Positions 19,137 through 27,800 are shown, counted from the first letter of the stretch. The stretch is DNA of 64,000 bases from Sulfitobacter alexandrii (GCF_001886735.1 NZ_CP018076.1:744001-808000); one strand, 5' to 3'. The notes: generated from the sequence alone by a model not told the origin. Made by a program: numbers and translations.

Positions 19137-20188
19137 TGGCCGATACCGCTCCTGCCGGTCTCCGCTACCCTTGGGAGACACCGCCCGAACCCGGCTCCGG
19201 CGCGATAGAGGTCGCGCCGGGCATTCTCTGGCTGCGGATGCCGTTGCCGATGAAGCTGGACCACGTGAACATCTACGCGCTCGACGAGGGCGACAGCTGG
19301 ACGATCATCGACACCGGTTTCTCCTCCAAGAAGTCGAAGGCGCTGTGGACCGAGGCGCTGGCGGGCCCGCTCGGCGGCAAGCCGGTCAGCCGGGTGGTCG
19401 TGACCCATCATCACCCCGATCACGTGGGCCTCGCCGGCTGGTTCCAGACCGAGCACGGGGCGGAACTGGTCACCACCCGGACCGCATGGCTCACCGCGCG
19501 GATGCTGACGCTGGACGCGCAGGAGGTCGCCCCGGCGGAGACACTCAGTTTCTACCGCCAGTCCGGCATGGACAGCGACATCCTGGAAAAGCGCAGCACC
19601 GACAGGCCCTTCAACTTTGCCGATGTGGTCGATCCGATGCCGCTGGGCTACAGGCGGATCAAGCAGGACGATACCGTCGTGATGGGCGGGCGCACATGGG
19701 ACGTGCACATCGGCAACGGCCATGCGCCCGAACACGCGACGTTCTGGAGCCGCGACGACAACCTCGTTATCGCGGGCGACCAGATCCTGCCGTCCATCAG
19801 CCCGAACGTGGGCGTCTACGCGACGGAACCGATGGCTGATCCCATCGGCGAATGGCTGGAGGCCTGCGAACGGCTCGCGCCGCTGGCCCGACCCGATCAC
19901 CTTGTGCTGGGGGGCCACAAGCTGCCCTTCACCGGCCTGCCCAAACGGATGGAGCAGCTGATCGAGAATCACCACGGTGCGCTGCGGCGCCTGACGGAAT
20001 TCATCGCGACGCCGAAATCGGCGTCCGAATGCTTTGCGCCCCTTTTCAAGCGCAAGATCGGCGAAGGTGAATACGGGCTCGCGTTGGTTGAAGCCGTGGC
20101 GCATCTGAGCCACCTTTACCAGATGGGCCACGCCACCCGCACCCTGCGGCAGGAGGACGGGGCCTGGGTCTACCAAAGCAAGGGATGA
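19136..20188 (+). CDS. MBL-fold metallo-hydrolase (LACTB2-like)
   Basis: 350 residues. Metallo-beta-lactamase fold with metal ligands THHHPDH at residues 90-96, HAPEH near 198 and the GDQ aspartate near 215; the C-terminal ~70 residues look like the winged-helix tail of LACTB2/glyoxalase-II-like members. Probably a thioester, lactone or phosphoester hydrolase. Its ATG overlaps the acyl-CoA dehydrogenase stop, and the next gene overlaps its own stop, so a catabolic role linked to an acyl-CoA is inferred but unproven. Confidence 0.85.
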   Translation: MADTAPAGLRYPWETPPEPGSGAIEVAPGILWLRMPLPMKLDHVNIYALDEGDSWTIIDTGFSSKKSKALWTEALAGPLGGKPVSRVVVTHHHPDHVGLAGWFQTEHGAELVTTRTAWLTARMLTLDAQEVAPAETLSFYRQSGMDSDILEKRSTDRPFNFADVVDPMPLGYRRIKQDDTVVMGGRTWDVHIGNGHAPEHATFWSRDDNLVIAGDQILPSISPNVGVYATEPMADPIGEWLEACERLAPLARPDHLVLGGHKLPFTGLPKRMEQLIENHHGALRRLTEFIATPKSASECFAPLFKRKIGEGEYGLALVEAVAHLSHLYQMGHATRTLRQEDGAWVYQSKG

Positions 20189-20673
20189 GCATGGACAACG
20201 AGATCAGAACCGCGGCGGAAGCCTACGAGGCAGACGCCCTGCCTCGGCGTTACGAGGTCCAGATCGACCGCGAGTCGATTCAGGCGCAGGACGAAAAGGT
20301 GCCCGGCGCGGCAGGCGACGTGCCGCCCGCGCGAAAGTCCCCCGCCCAATGGGCCTACGAGCGCATCGTGCTCTATCTCAAGAAATTCGAGGAGCAGCTC
20401 GACGGGGATCACGAGGTCGCGATGGGCTTTACCGGTGCCGATGCCGGGGTGCTGCGGATCGTCGGGATGGGCTATTTCGACCCGGACATCATCACGTTCT
20501 ACGGGGCGGATCCCGCAGGCGGCAAGATGCAGCAAATCCAGCACGTCAGCCAGCTTAACGTCATCCTGCGGGCATTGCCCAAGGCAGTGAAGGGCGAAGC
20601 GCCCAACCGGATCGGGTTCCGGCTTGTGCAGGACCTTGAAAAAGAGGCGGAGCAACAGCCCGCGACAACCTGA
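20185..20673 (+). CDS. Conserved hypothetical protein, DUF6173-like
   Basis: 162 residues, no signal peptide or membrane segment. The region SPAQWAYERIVLYLKKFEEQ through QIQHVSQLNVILRALPK to RIGFRL resembles the DUF6173 family as I remember it. Function unknown. The start ATG at 20185 overlaps the stop of the MBL gene; a second ATG lies two codons on. Last gene of the dehydrogenase/hydrolase operon. Confidence 0.75.
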   Translation: MSMDNEIRTAAEAYEADALPRRYEVQIDRESIQAQDEKVPGAAGDVPPARKSPAQWAYERIVLYLKKFEEQLDGDHEVAMGFTGADAGVLRIVGMGYFDPDIITFYGADPAGGKMQQIQHVSQLNVILRALPKAVKGEAPNRIGFRLVQDLEKEAEQQPATT

Positions 20674-20754
20674 CCACCCGCCGCTTTCGGGTCGTGACAG
20701 CAAGGAGCGAATAGGGTAGTCAGCCGCAAACATCGATACGAGGGACCTTTTCAA

Positions 20755-20889
20755 ATGGCCGAACACGAACATGGCAAGATGGACATCACGGTGCAGGAAA
20801 AAACCTTTGCATCCTTCATGTCCTTTGTGACGCGCACGACGATCGTGATCCTCGTGCTGCTGGTGCTGATGGCGCTGTTCATCCGCTGA
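20755..20889 (+). CDS. aa3-type cytochrome c oxidase subunit IV (small)
   Basis: 44-residue protein (first residues MAEHEHGKMDITVQEKTF) with a soluble N-terminus and a single C-terminal membrane helix (residues ~24-43, ending ALFIR). This is the pattern of the small aa3 oxidase subunit IV of Rhodobacter/Paracoccus (PF07835), which packs against subunits I-III in the cytoplasmic membrane. It is encoded apart from the main cox genes, as usual in this order. The AGGGA at about 20741 sits ahead of the ATG. Confidence 0.85.
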   Translation: MAEHEHGKMDITVQEKTFASFMSFVTRTTIVILVLLVLMALFIR

Positions 20890-20946
20890 AGCGGCCCGCG
20901 GCGCCTTCTGGTGCCGGATTTCCTGCCCTGTTCCGGAGAGTATCCA

Positions 20947-21555
20947 GTGAAACGCCTGCTGACGGGCCTCGCCCTCATCGCCCTTGTCGCCGGTTGCGCG
21001 GTCGATACCAGCCCGGACGCTTCGCCCGATGCCGTTGCCGCCGCGGCATTCCGCGCGCCGGGGCCCAAGAAGCTGACCGTGATCACCATGATCAACAACC
21101 GTACCGGCAAGGGCGGGCATACGGCGCTTCTTGTCAACGGATCGCAGCAGGTCATCTTCGACCCTGCCGGTTCCTTTCGCGAGGAGCGTGTCGTGGAACG
21201 TGGCGACGTGATCTATGGCGTGTCGCCGGGCTGGCTTCAGGCCTACAAATCCGCCCATGCCCGGTCGACCTTCCACGTCGTCAGCCAGGAAATGGTCGTG
21301 ACACCCGAACAGGCCGAAACCGCGCTGCGGCTGGTGCAGTCGAACGGGGCGGTGCCGGGGGCCTATTGCACCAATGCCACCACGTCGCTGCTGCGCCAGG
21401 TTCCGGGTTTCGAGAACATCGACGTGACCTTTTACCCCGAAAAGCTGATGCAGCAGATCGCGAAGCGCCCCGGCGTCGTCACCACGCGGTACTTCGAGGA
21501 TGACGAGGGCAACGTGACGGACGCCATCGCGGCGGGCTTCACCGTCCCGCAGTAG
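20947..21555 (+). CDS. Putative lipoprotein with permuted NlpC/P60-like fold
   Basis: 202 residues from GTG 20947, chosen because it gives a clean lipoprotein signal (MKRLLTGLALIALVAGC, lipobox LVAGC) with GGAGAG upstream. In the mature part a His-led motif GKGGHTALLV comes before a Cys motif GAYCTNATTSLLRQV. This His-before-Cys order, opposite to ordinary NlpC/P60 enzymes, is that of circularly permuted papain-like proteins (YiiX/LRAT-like). A thiol amidase or acyltransferase acting in the periplasm is an inference from motif order only. Confidence 0.6.
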   Translation: MKRLLTGLALIALVAGCAVDTSPDASPDAVAAAAFRAPGPKKLTVITMINNRTGKGGHTALLVNGSQQVIFDPAGSFREERVVERGDVIYGVSPGWLQAYKSAHARSTFHVVSQEMVVTPEQAETALRLVQSNGAVPGAYCTNATTSLLRQVPGFENIDVTFYPEKLMQQIAKRPGVVTTRYFEDDEGNVTDAIAAGFTVPQ

Positions 21556-21558
21556 CGT

Positions 21559-21885
21559 TCAGCCCAACAGGTAAAGCAGACCGAACAGTGTCGCGGCCCC
21601 GGACAGGATCGCGCCGATGACGCTTTTTGTCAGGATGCCCACGGCCAAGGTCACGACAGCGGCGGCAAGGCGCGCCGTGTCGGTTTCTCCGCCGGTCGCG
21701 TTGGGCCAGATCACCTGCGGAGCCACCAGCGCAGGCAGTACCGCAACGGCCGTGTAGCGCAGGTGGCGCAGCAGCCACTCGGGCATGGCCCTGTTGCCGA
21801 CCAGGCCGGTAAAGACGAACCGCAGGAAAAAGCTGCCTATCCCAAGGCCCGCGATCACGATCCAGAGCGTCGTCTTGTCGATCAT
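21559..21885 (-). CDS. azlD: AzlD-family branched-chain amino acid export subunit
   Basis: 108 residues with about four membrane segments; the small subunit of AzlCD/YgaZH-type exporters of branched-chain amino acids. The ATG at 21885 (MIDKTTLWIVIAGLG) overlaps the azlC stop by ATGA. RFVFTGLVGNRAMPEWLLRH is the conserved N-terminal region. A longer reading frame upstream lies in another frame of azlC and is rejected. Ends 3 bp from the convergent lipoprotein gene. Confidence 0.88.
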   Translation of the reverse strand: MIDKTTLWIVIAGLGIGSFFLRFVFTGLVGNRAMPEWLLRHLRYTAVAVLPALVAPQVIWPNATGGETDTARLAAAVVTLAVGILTKSVIGAILSGAATLFGLLYLLG

Positions 21886-22601
21886 CTGCCCTTCCTCGCG
21901 GCACTGGCCATCCAGTATTCGACCTGCGCCCCCGCCAACATGCCGGCAAGGCCCGCCACGATGACGCCCAGCGAATAGGGGACGGCCACGGCCAGCAGGC
22001 TGACCACCACGGCGACAACGGCCGCGGCGACATGGGCCAGCGTGCGGAACATCGGCGCGATCATGGCGAGGAACGTGATGGGAATGGCAAAGTCCAGCGC
22101 CCATTCATCGGGCACCTGCGCGCCGAGGTAGGCACCGATGAAGGTGAAGAAGTACCAAAGCGGCACGATCGGGGTCACGCAGCCGAAGAAATAGGCCATT
22201 CTCTGTGGAATGGTCATCTCCGGCGCTTTCTCGAACTGACCGACGGCAACCACGTAGGACTGGTCGACCGTCAGGTAGGCGGCCAGCGCCCGCTGCCACA
22301 GGGGGGCCGCCCCGATCCATGGCGTAAGCGAGGCGGAATACATCGCCATGCGCAGGTTGACCGCAAGCGCCGAGGCCAGCACGATGATGGTGGGCGCCTG
22401 CTCCTGCATCAGTTGCAGGGCCGTGAACTGGGCCGCACCCGCGATCACGACGACCGAGAAGGAAAGCGCCTCGATCACCGACAGGCCGGCCTCCGTCGCA
22501 ATCAGGCCGAAGAGCGCGGCGAAGGGAATGATCACCAGAATGAAGGGGGCACCGTCGGCAAAGCCCTTCAGATAGGCGGATTTGGTGGTGGTGATGACCA
22601 T
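21882..22601 (-). CDS. azlC: AzlC-family branched-chain amino acid export permease
   Basis: 239 residues, about six to seven membrane segments. N-terminal KGFADGAPFILVIIPFAALFGL is the AzlC signature, with GAAQFTALQLM following. Large subunit of an export complex for branched-chain or related amino acids, working with AzlD. Divergent from fdhD across a 54-bp gap containing a small dyad. Confidence 0.9.
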   Translation of the reverse strand: MVITTTKSAYLKGFADGAPFILVIIPFAALFGLIATEAGLSVIEALSFSVVVIAGAAQFTALQLMQEQAPTIIVLASALAVNLRMAMYSASLTPWIGAAPLWQRALAAYLTVDQSYVVAVGQFEKAPEMTIPQRMAYFFGCVTPIVPLWYFFTFIGAYLGAQVPDEWALDFAIPITFLAMIAPMFRTLAHVAAAVVAVVVSLLAVAVPYSLGVIVAGLAGMLAGAQVEYWMASAARKGR

Positions 22602-22629
22602 GGGATGCCCCTAGATTACGGCGACAGGG

Positions 22630-22641
22630 GTAACCTGTTAC
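22630..22641. promoter_or_regulatory. Small perfect dyad between azlC and fdhD
   Basis: GTAAC-CT-GTTAC in the 54-bp divergent gap, a possible operator shared by both genes. It is short, and chance cannot be excluded. Confidence 0.25.
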
Positions 22642-22655
22642 AAAAGGGGATACAA

Positions 22656-23537
22656 TTGGCACTGGACCCGGACCTGTCGGATTATCTGATCGCGCCCGAT
22701 CCCACGGCTGCGCGGCTGACCCGCGGGGTGCGCGGGGTGGATCAGGACGGCGCGGAAACCCACATGCAGGTGGTGGAGGAACGCCCGCTGACGATCTATC
22801 TCAACCGGCAGGAGATCGTCACGGCCATGACTATCGGGGATTACCCGGAATACCTTGCGCTCGGCTTCCTGCGCAATCAGCGGATGCTGCGCCCAGATGA
22901 CGAGATCACCCGCGTCGACTACGACGAGGAACTGGAGACGGTCGTGGTCCGGACCGCGCGGCAGACCGACTATGAAGACAAGATGCGGCGCAAGACCCGT
23001 ACCTCCGGCTGCGCCGTCGGCACTGTCTTTGGCGACATGATGGAGGGCCTCGACGAGGTGCGCCTGCCGCAGACGCCGGTGACCACCTCCGCGCTTTATG
23101 CGCTTTCGGCCCGGATCAACCGCACCCCCAGTCTCTACCTCGCAGCCGGCGCGATCCACGGGACCGTTCTGTGTCAGGACGACCGCGCGCTGGTCTACAT
23201 GGAGGACGTGGGCCGCCACAACGCGGTCGACAAGATCGCCGGTTGGATGCTTGCCGAACGGGTCGGGGGGGCTGACAAGATCCTCTATACCACCGGCAGG
23301 CTGACATCCGAGATGGTGATCAAGACCGCGATGATGGGCATCCCCGTGCTTGCTTCGCGCTCCGGCTTCACCGCGTGGGGGGTCGAGATCGCCCGCAAGG
23401 TGGGGCTGACGCTGATTGGCCGTCTCAAGGGACGTCGGTTCATCTGCCTGAGCGGGGAGGAAAGGCTGCTGCGCGACATGGATCCGGCCTCCGTGGCGGA
23501 AGAGCCGCGCCGGTCCGGCCGGAAAGGCGAGGCATGA
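22656..23537 (+). CDS. fdhD: Formate dehydrogenase accessory sulfurtransferase FdhD
   Basis: 293 residues from TTG 22656, preceded by AAAAGGGGA; the frame stays open upstream through azlC and that part is rejected. FdhD passes sulfur from a cysteine desulfurase to the bis-MGD cofactor of formate dehydrogenase. Seen: PLTIYLNRQEIVTAM, YLALGFL, the active-loop TRTSGCAVGTV, and MEDVGRHNAVDKI. The loop has one cysteine where the enterobacterial form has C-x-x-C. First of a four-gene cofactor operon; no formate dehydrogenase subunits are in the window. Confidence 0.92.
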   Translation: MALDPDLSDYLIAPDPTAARLTRGVRGVDQDGAETHMQVVEERPLTIYLNRQEIVTAMTIGDYPEYLALGFLRNQRMLRPDDEITRVDYDEELETVVVRTARQTDYEDKMRRKTRTSGCAVGTVFGDMMEGLDEVRLPQTPVTTSALYALSARINRTPSLYLAAGAIHGTVLCQDDRALVYMEDVGRHNAVDKIAGWMLAERVGGADKILYTTGRLTSEMVIKTAMMGIPVLASRSGFTAWGVEIARKVGLTLIGRLKGRRFICLSGEERLLRDMDPASVAEEPRRSGRKGEA

Positions 23538-24136
23538 AACAGCCGCTTGGCGTGATCCTCGCGGGCGGACAGGCCACGCGGATGGGCGGGGGCGACAAGG
23601 GCCTGCTGGGCCTTGGCGGCCGGACCGTTCTGGACCGGGTGATCGAACGCCTTTCACCCCAGATCGCGGATCTGGCGCTGAATGCCAATGGCGATCCGGC
23701 GCGGTTCTCGGCACTCGGGCTGCCGGTTCTGCCCGACAGCATCGGCGGCTACGCGGGCCCGCTGGCCGGGGTTCTGGCGGGGCTGGACTGGGCGGCGGAA
23801 AGGGGGGCGGAGACGATCGTGACGGCCGCCGCCGACACCCCGTTCTTTCCCTGCGACCTGGTTCCGCAGCTGCTGCTGGCAAGCGAGGGGATGGCGCAAC
23901 CGCTGGTGCTGGCTGCCACGCCGGACCCTGAACGCGGACGCGCGCGCCATCCGACATTCGGCTTGTGGCCCGTGGGGTTGCGCGACGATCTTCGCGCATC
24001 GCTCGAAGAAGGAACGCGCAAGGTCGTGCTCTGGACAGACCGTCACGGCGGACGCGAGGCGCTTTTTCCGGACCCGGAGGCGTTCTTCAACATCAACACG
24101 CGCGCCGACCTCTCGCGGGCCGAGGCGATGCTATGA
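23534..24136 (+). CDS. mobA: Molybdenum cofactor guanylyltransferase
   Basis: 200 residues. Joins GMP from GTP to Mo-molybdopterin, giving the MGD cofactor. N-terminal nucleotide-binding loop LAGGQATRMGGGDKGLLGLGG (residues ~8-28, with the catalytic-type lysine), LPDSIGGYAGPLAGVLAGL and AADTPFFPCDL are diagnostic. The ATG at 23534 overlaps the fdhD stop; the mobB start overlaps its stop. Fits a cytoplasmic cofactor-maturation operon. Confidence 0.94.
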   Translation: MKQPLGVILAGGQATRMGGGDKGLLGLGGRTVLDRVIERLSPQIADLALNANGDPARFSALGLPVLPDSIGGYAGPLAGVLAGLDWAAERGAETIVTAAADTPFFPCDLVPQLLLASEGMAQPLVLAATPDPERGRARHPTFGLWPVGLRDDLRASLEEGTRKVVLWTDRHGGREALFPDPEAFFNINTRADLSRAEAML

Positions 24137-24624
24137 GGCTTTATGGCGTCGTCGGCTGGAAGAACGCGGGCAAGACCGGGTTGATGGAACGTTTGGTGAC
24201 CGAGATCACCGGGCGCGGCCTGCGGGTGTCGACCGTCAAGCACGCGCACCATACCTTTGACGTGGATCACCCCGGCAAGGACAGCCATCGACACCGCGTC
24301 GCCGGCGCCACCGAAGTTCTGCTGGCGTCGCGAAACCGTTTTGCCCTGATGCACGAACTGAGCGATGAGCCGGAGCCGACCCTCGAGGCCCTGCTGGCGC
24401 GCCTCTCTCCGGTCGATCTGGTGCTGATCGAAGGCTACAAGCGCGACGGCCATCCCAAGGTGGAGGCCCACCGCGCCGAGACCGGCAACCCGCTGATCGC
24501 GCCGGATGATCCCACGATACGTGCCGTGGCCAGCGACGTGCCGTTGGACCTCGACCGCCCGGTCTTCGACCTGAACGACACCGGCGCGGTGGCGGACTTC
24601 ATCCTGTCAGAGGTGGGGCTGTGA
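24133..24624 (+). CDS. mobB: Molybdopterin-guanine dinucleotide biosynthesis adaptor MobB
   Basis: 163 residues. GTP-binding P-loop GWKNAGKTGL at residues ~8-17, then STVKHAHHTFDVDHPGKDSH and LVLIEGYKRDGHPKVEAHR, all typical of MobB. It binds GTP and MobA and helps MGD formation. Start ATG 24133 overlaps the mobA stop; its own stop overlaps the moeA GTG. Confidence 0.94.
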   Translation: MRLYGVVGWKNAGKTGLMERLVTEITGRGLRVSTVKHAHHTFDVDHPGKDSHRHRVAGATEVLLASRNRFALMHELSDEPEPTLEALLARLSPVDLVLIEGYKRDGHPKVEAHRAETGNPLIAPDDPTIRAVASDVPLDLDRPVFDLNDTGAVADFILSEVGL

Positions 24625-26732
24625 CCGGCTTCGATACCTTCGTGGTGGTCGATTGGTCCGCCCGTGCCGCACCTTCGCCCAGAAAGCCGACCGCCGATTC
24701 CGTCTGGGTTGCCGTAGTGCAGGGGGGAAGCACGCCTACCTGCCATTATCACCGCACCCGGCACGACGCGATGGCGGCGTTGCGCGGTCTTTTCGACGCG
24801 GAGCTGGCGGCGGGGCGGCGCGTGCTGGCGGGCTTCGATTTCTCCTTTGCCTACCCCGCGGGCTTTGCCCGCGCCCTGACCGGCTCGGACGATCCGCTGG
24901 GCCTGTGGCCGGTGGTGGCCGCGATGATCGAGGATGCGCCGGACAACGCCAACAACCGGTTCGACGTGGCCCGCGCGCTCAATGCGCGCTTCCCCGGCGT
25001 CGGGCCGTTCTGGGGATGTCCGGCAGGGCAGGAGGACGCGGTCCTGCCTGCCCGGGGCTCGCGAAGACACGGCTACGGGATGCTGGAGCGGCGCGGGGTC
25101 GAACTGCACCCGGACATGAAACGGTCCCAGCCGGGTTGGAAACTCTACACGACCGGATCGGTCGGCTCGCAGGCCCTGCTGGGCATCCCGCGCCTGCAGG
25201 CGCTTCGCGAGCATTACGGCGATGCGCTCCGCGTGGCCCCGTTCGAGCGGGGCGATGCCCCGCTCGTGCTGGCGGAGGTCTATCCTTCGCTCATTTCCGA
25301 TGTGGTTGCCGACGCCCGCAGGGAAGACGAGATCCTCGACCGTGCACAGGTGCGCGTCCTGGCAACGGCGCTGTCGCGGCTGGCGCCGGAAACGCTTGAT
25401 GCCCTGCTGCGCGAGGGCGATCCGGTCGAAGGGTGGTCCCTGGGCGTCGGCAAGGCGGATGTCCTGCGGGCGGCGGCGCGGATGGAACAGGCACCGCTCC
25501 TGCGCAATGACTGCTTTGCCCTGCCGCCCGGCGTCAAGTGGACCAGAGTGGTCGAGGCACTGGCACATCTGCGCGAGCGGATGCAGCCGGTCACGGATAT
25601 CGAAACCGTGTCGCTGGGCGTGGCGGCGGGGCGGATCGCGGCCAGGGACATTAGCGCGCGGCGGGCAAATCCGCCCCTGCCGAACACGGCGGTCGATGGC
25701 TACGGCTTTGCGGGGGGGCGAGGCGAGGGCACCCATCGCCTGCCGCTTGCCCCGGGCCGCGCGGCGGCGGGGGATCGGCCCGGTGCGGTCCCTGACGGGC
25801 AGGCGATCCGCGTTCTGACGGGCGCGGCGCTGCCCAAGGGCGTGGATACCGTCATCCTGCAGGAGGATGTCGCGGTGGCCGAAGGCGAAATCGTTTTTCA
25901 CGGACCGGTCAAAACCGGCGCAAATACCCGCAGGGCAGGAGAGGATGTTGAGGCGGGCGATAGGGTCGTGCCCGCGGGCCGCCGGATCACCGCGCCGGAC
26001 CTCGCGCTGCTGGCAGCGACGGGGGTGGCAGAGGTCGAGGTGCGCGCGGGGCTGCGTGTCGGCGTGCTGTCCACGGGCGACGAGCTGATCGAACCGGGCG
26101 AACCGGCGTCGGACGGGCAGATATTCGACGCCAACCAGCCCATGCTGACGGCCCTCGTCACCGAATTCGGTCACCACGCGGTCGATCTGGGCCGGGTGGG
26201 CGATGACCGGGCGGCGCTGCGGCAGGCGTTCGATGACGCGGCGGGACGGGTCGACGTGATCCTGACCAGCGGCGGCGCCTCCGCCGGGGATGAGGACCAC
26301 GTATCGGCGCTGCTGACCGAGACCGGCACCATGGGCCTGTGGCGCATCGCGGTAAAGCCGGGTCGCCCGCTGGCGCTGGGCATGTGGCAGGGAAAGCCTG
26401 TCTTCGGCCTGCCGGGAAATCCGGTCGCGGCGATGGTCTGCACGTTGATCTTCGCGCGACCGGCGCTGGCGGTCCTCGCGGGTGGGAACTGGTCGGAGCC
26501 GCTGGGCTTTGACGTGCCTGCCGCGTTTTCCAAACGCAAGAAGGCGGGCCGCCGCGAGTACCTGCGCGCGCGCATCCGCGACGGTCGGGCCGAGGTCTTC
26601 GCCTCGGAAGGGTCGGGAAGAATCAGTGGTCTCAGCTGGGCCGAAGGGCTGGTGGAGTTGCCCGAGCCGGCAGTCGAGGTGGCACCGGGGGACACGGTGC
26701 GGTTCATTCCCTACGGCAGCTTCGGGCTCTGA
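24621..26732 (+). CDS. MoeA-type molybdopterin molybdotransferase fused to an N-terminal DUF429-like domain
   Basis: 703 residues, against ~410 for ordinary MoeA. Residues ~1-285 form a separate domain starting FVVVDWSARAAPSP and containing LAGFDFSFAYPAGF; the DWS/GFDF aspartates and strand pattern suggest an RNase-H-like DUF429 fold. Residues ~320-703 are MoeA: NTAVDGYGF, TSGGASAGDEDHV, KPGRPLALG and GLPGNPVAAMV are all present, so molybdate insertion into adenylylated molybdopterin is expected. GTG start overlaps mobB. No in-frame stop or alternative start separates the halves. The job of the N-terminal part is unknown. Confidence 0.88.
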   Translation: MTGFDTFVVVDWSARAAPSPRKPTADSVWVAVVQGGSTPTCHYHRTRHDAMAALRGLFDAELAAGRRVLAGFDFSFAYPAGFARALTGSDDPLGLWPVVAAMIEDAPDNANNRFDVARALNARFPGVGPFWGCPAGQEDAVLPARGSRRHGYGMLERRGVELHPDMKRSQPGWKLYTTGSVGSQALLGIPRLQALREHYGDALRVAPFERGDAPLVLAEVYPSLISDVVADARREDEILDRAQVRVLATALSRLAPETLDALLREGDPVEGWSLGVGKADVLRAAARMEQAPLLRNDCFALPPGVKWTRVVEALAHLRERMQPVTDIETVSLGVAAGRIAARDISARRANPPLPNTAVDGYGFAGGRGEGTHRLPLAPGRAAAGDRPGAVPDGQAIRVLTGAALPKGVDTVILQEDVAVAEGEIVFHGPVKTGANTRRAGEDVEAGDRVVPAGRRITAPDLALLAATGVAEVEVRAGLRVGVLSTGDELIEPGEPASDGQIFDANQPMLTALVTEFGHHAVDLGRVGDDRAALRQAFDDAAGRVDVILTSGGASAGDEDHVSALLTETGTMGLWRIAVKPGRPLALGMWQGKPVFGLPGNPVAAMVCTLIFARPALAVLAGGNWSEPLGFDVPAAFSKRKKAGRREYLRARIRDGRAEVFASEGSGRISGLSWAEGLVELPEPAVEVAPGDTVRFIPYGSFGL

Positions 26733-26738
26733 CCCGGC

Positions 26739-27785
26739 CTAGTCGAACGTCCCGGCACAGCGGCCCAGCAGCATGAAGGCGCGGGCGGTACGGGTATCGG
26801 CCAGGGCCGAGATTTCCCCGTCGGAGGCGTTCTTCTCGAAACCCGCGAAAGTCTTGTCGAAACGGCGCAGGAAGTGGTGCGCGGCGTCGCGAAATATCGG
26901 ATCCTGTTTCATGCGTGCGTTCGTCAGCGCGAGCGACGACCGGTCCCTGATGCCGCCAAGCGCCGCGATGGGCCGCCCTCGGGCGCCCTGGGCGAACTGG
27001 CGCCAGACCTCGGGGCGGGCGCGATCGGGGCGCAGGTCGTCCATGTAGATGCCATCCTGGCTGAGCAGGGTCAGCACATCCTGCGCCGCCTGGATCAGTT
27101 GCTTGGCGGCCCGATCCTTGAGCGCGCGGCGCAGGGAGGCAAAGCCGCTCTCGTCCTCTGCCGTTTCCGGGAAATTCAGAGCGCGGATGAAATCCTCTGT
27201 CGACAGGACCGGCACCATGTCGGACGCCTGCGTCCCCAGCGCCAGCGTCGGCTGGTCGTCCACGGCAGGCGCAGGGGCGAGCGGCGCAAGGCGCGCGCGG
27301 TCGTCGCGACGGGACTGGAAGGTGGCCAGCGCGGTTTCCGTCTTGCGGGTGGCGGCGGCGATCTCGTCCAGCTTGCGCGCGACCGAGGATTCCGCCCGCA
27401 TGTGGCCGCCCTGCTGCTGCGCGATATAGGCCTGCCGTATCGCGTCGATGGCAGACTGCAGGCGTTGGCTTTCCTCGCGCATGACGCGGCTGGCCCGGGC
27501 GGCCGTTGCCGCCACCCAGATCATCGCGACGGGCATGAACACCGCCAGCATCGTCATCAGGAAGCGCAGTCCGCCCGATTCCGTCTCGGATTCGGGACCC
27601 GAACTGACGAAGACAAAGAAGATGCCCGCCCCGAGCAGCCAGACGGCGCTGAGCGCGATCGCGATCACTTCCACCGGCGTGATCAGGTCGGGCTTGGGCT
27701 TGTCATACAGGCCCAGCGGTGTCGCGCGGGCCGGTCTTGGGGCCGGGGGCTGTTCCGAGCCGGCGGGTTCGGGCGCATCGGTCAT
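26739..27785 (-). CDS. Conserved hypothetical membrane protein
   Basis: 348 residues, not recognised. A Pro/Ala-rich cytoplasmic N-terminus (1-35) is followed by two membrane helices (~36-60 and ~72-96), a helical stretch with RVMREESQRLQSAIDAIRQA and Lys/Glu heptads (~97-170), and a soluble C-terminal domain (~190-348: TEDFIRALNFPETAEDESGF to the end). No catalytic motif is visible. It lies 15 bp downstream of greA on the same strand, so it may be cotranscribed with it. Convergent with moeA. Confidence 0.75.
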   Translation of the reverse strand: MTDAPEPAGSEQPPAPRPARATPLGLYDKPKPDLITPVEVIAIALSAVWLLGAGIFFVFVSSGPESETESGGLRFLMTMLAVFMPVAMIWVAATAARASRVMREESQRLQSAIDAIRQAYIAQQQGGHMRAESSVARKLDEIAAATRKTETALATFQSRRDDRARLAPLAPAPAVDDQPTLALGTQASDMVPVLSTEDFIRALNFPETAEDESGFASLRRALKDRAAKQLIQAAQDVLTLLSQDGIYMDDLRPDRARPEVWRQFAQGARGRPIAALGGIRDRSSLALTNARMKQDPIFRDAAHHFLRRFDKTFAGFEKNASDGEISALADTRTARAFMLLGRCAGTFD

Positions 27786-27800
27786 GCTGGCACCCTCGCG

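Noticed and set aside
22032..22655. Upstream extension of fdhD across azlC
   Set aside because: It is antisense to a clear membrane protein; homologous FdhD begins near 22656.
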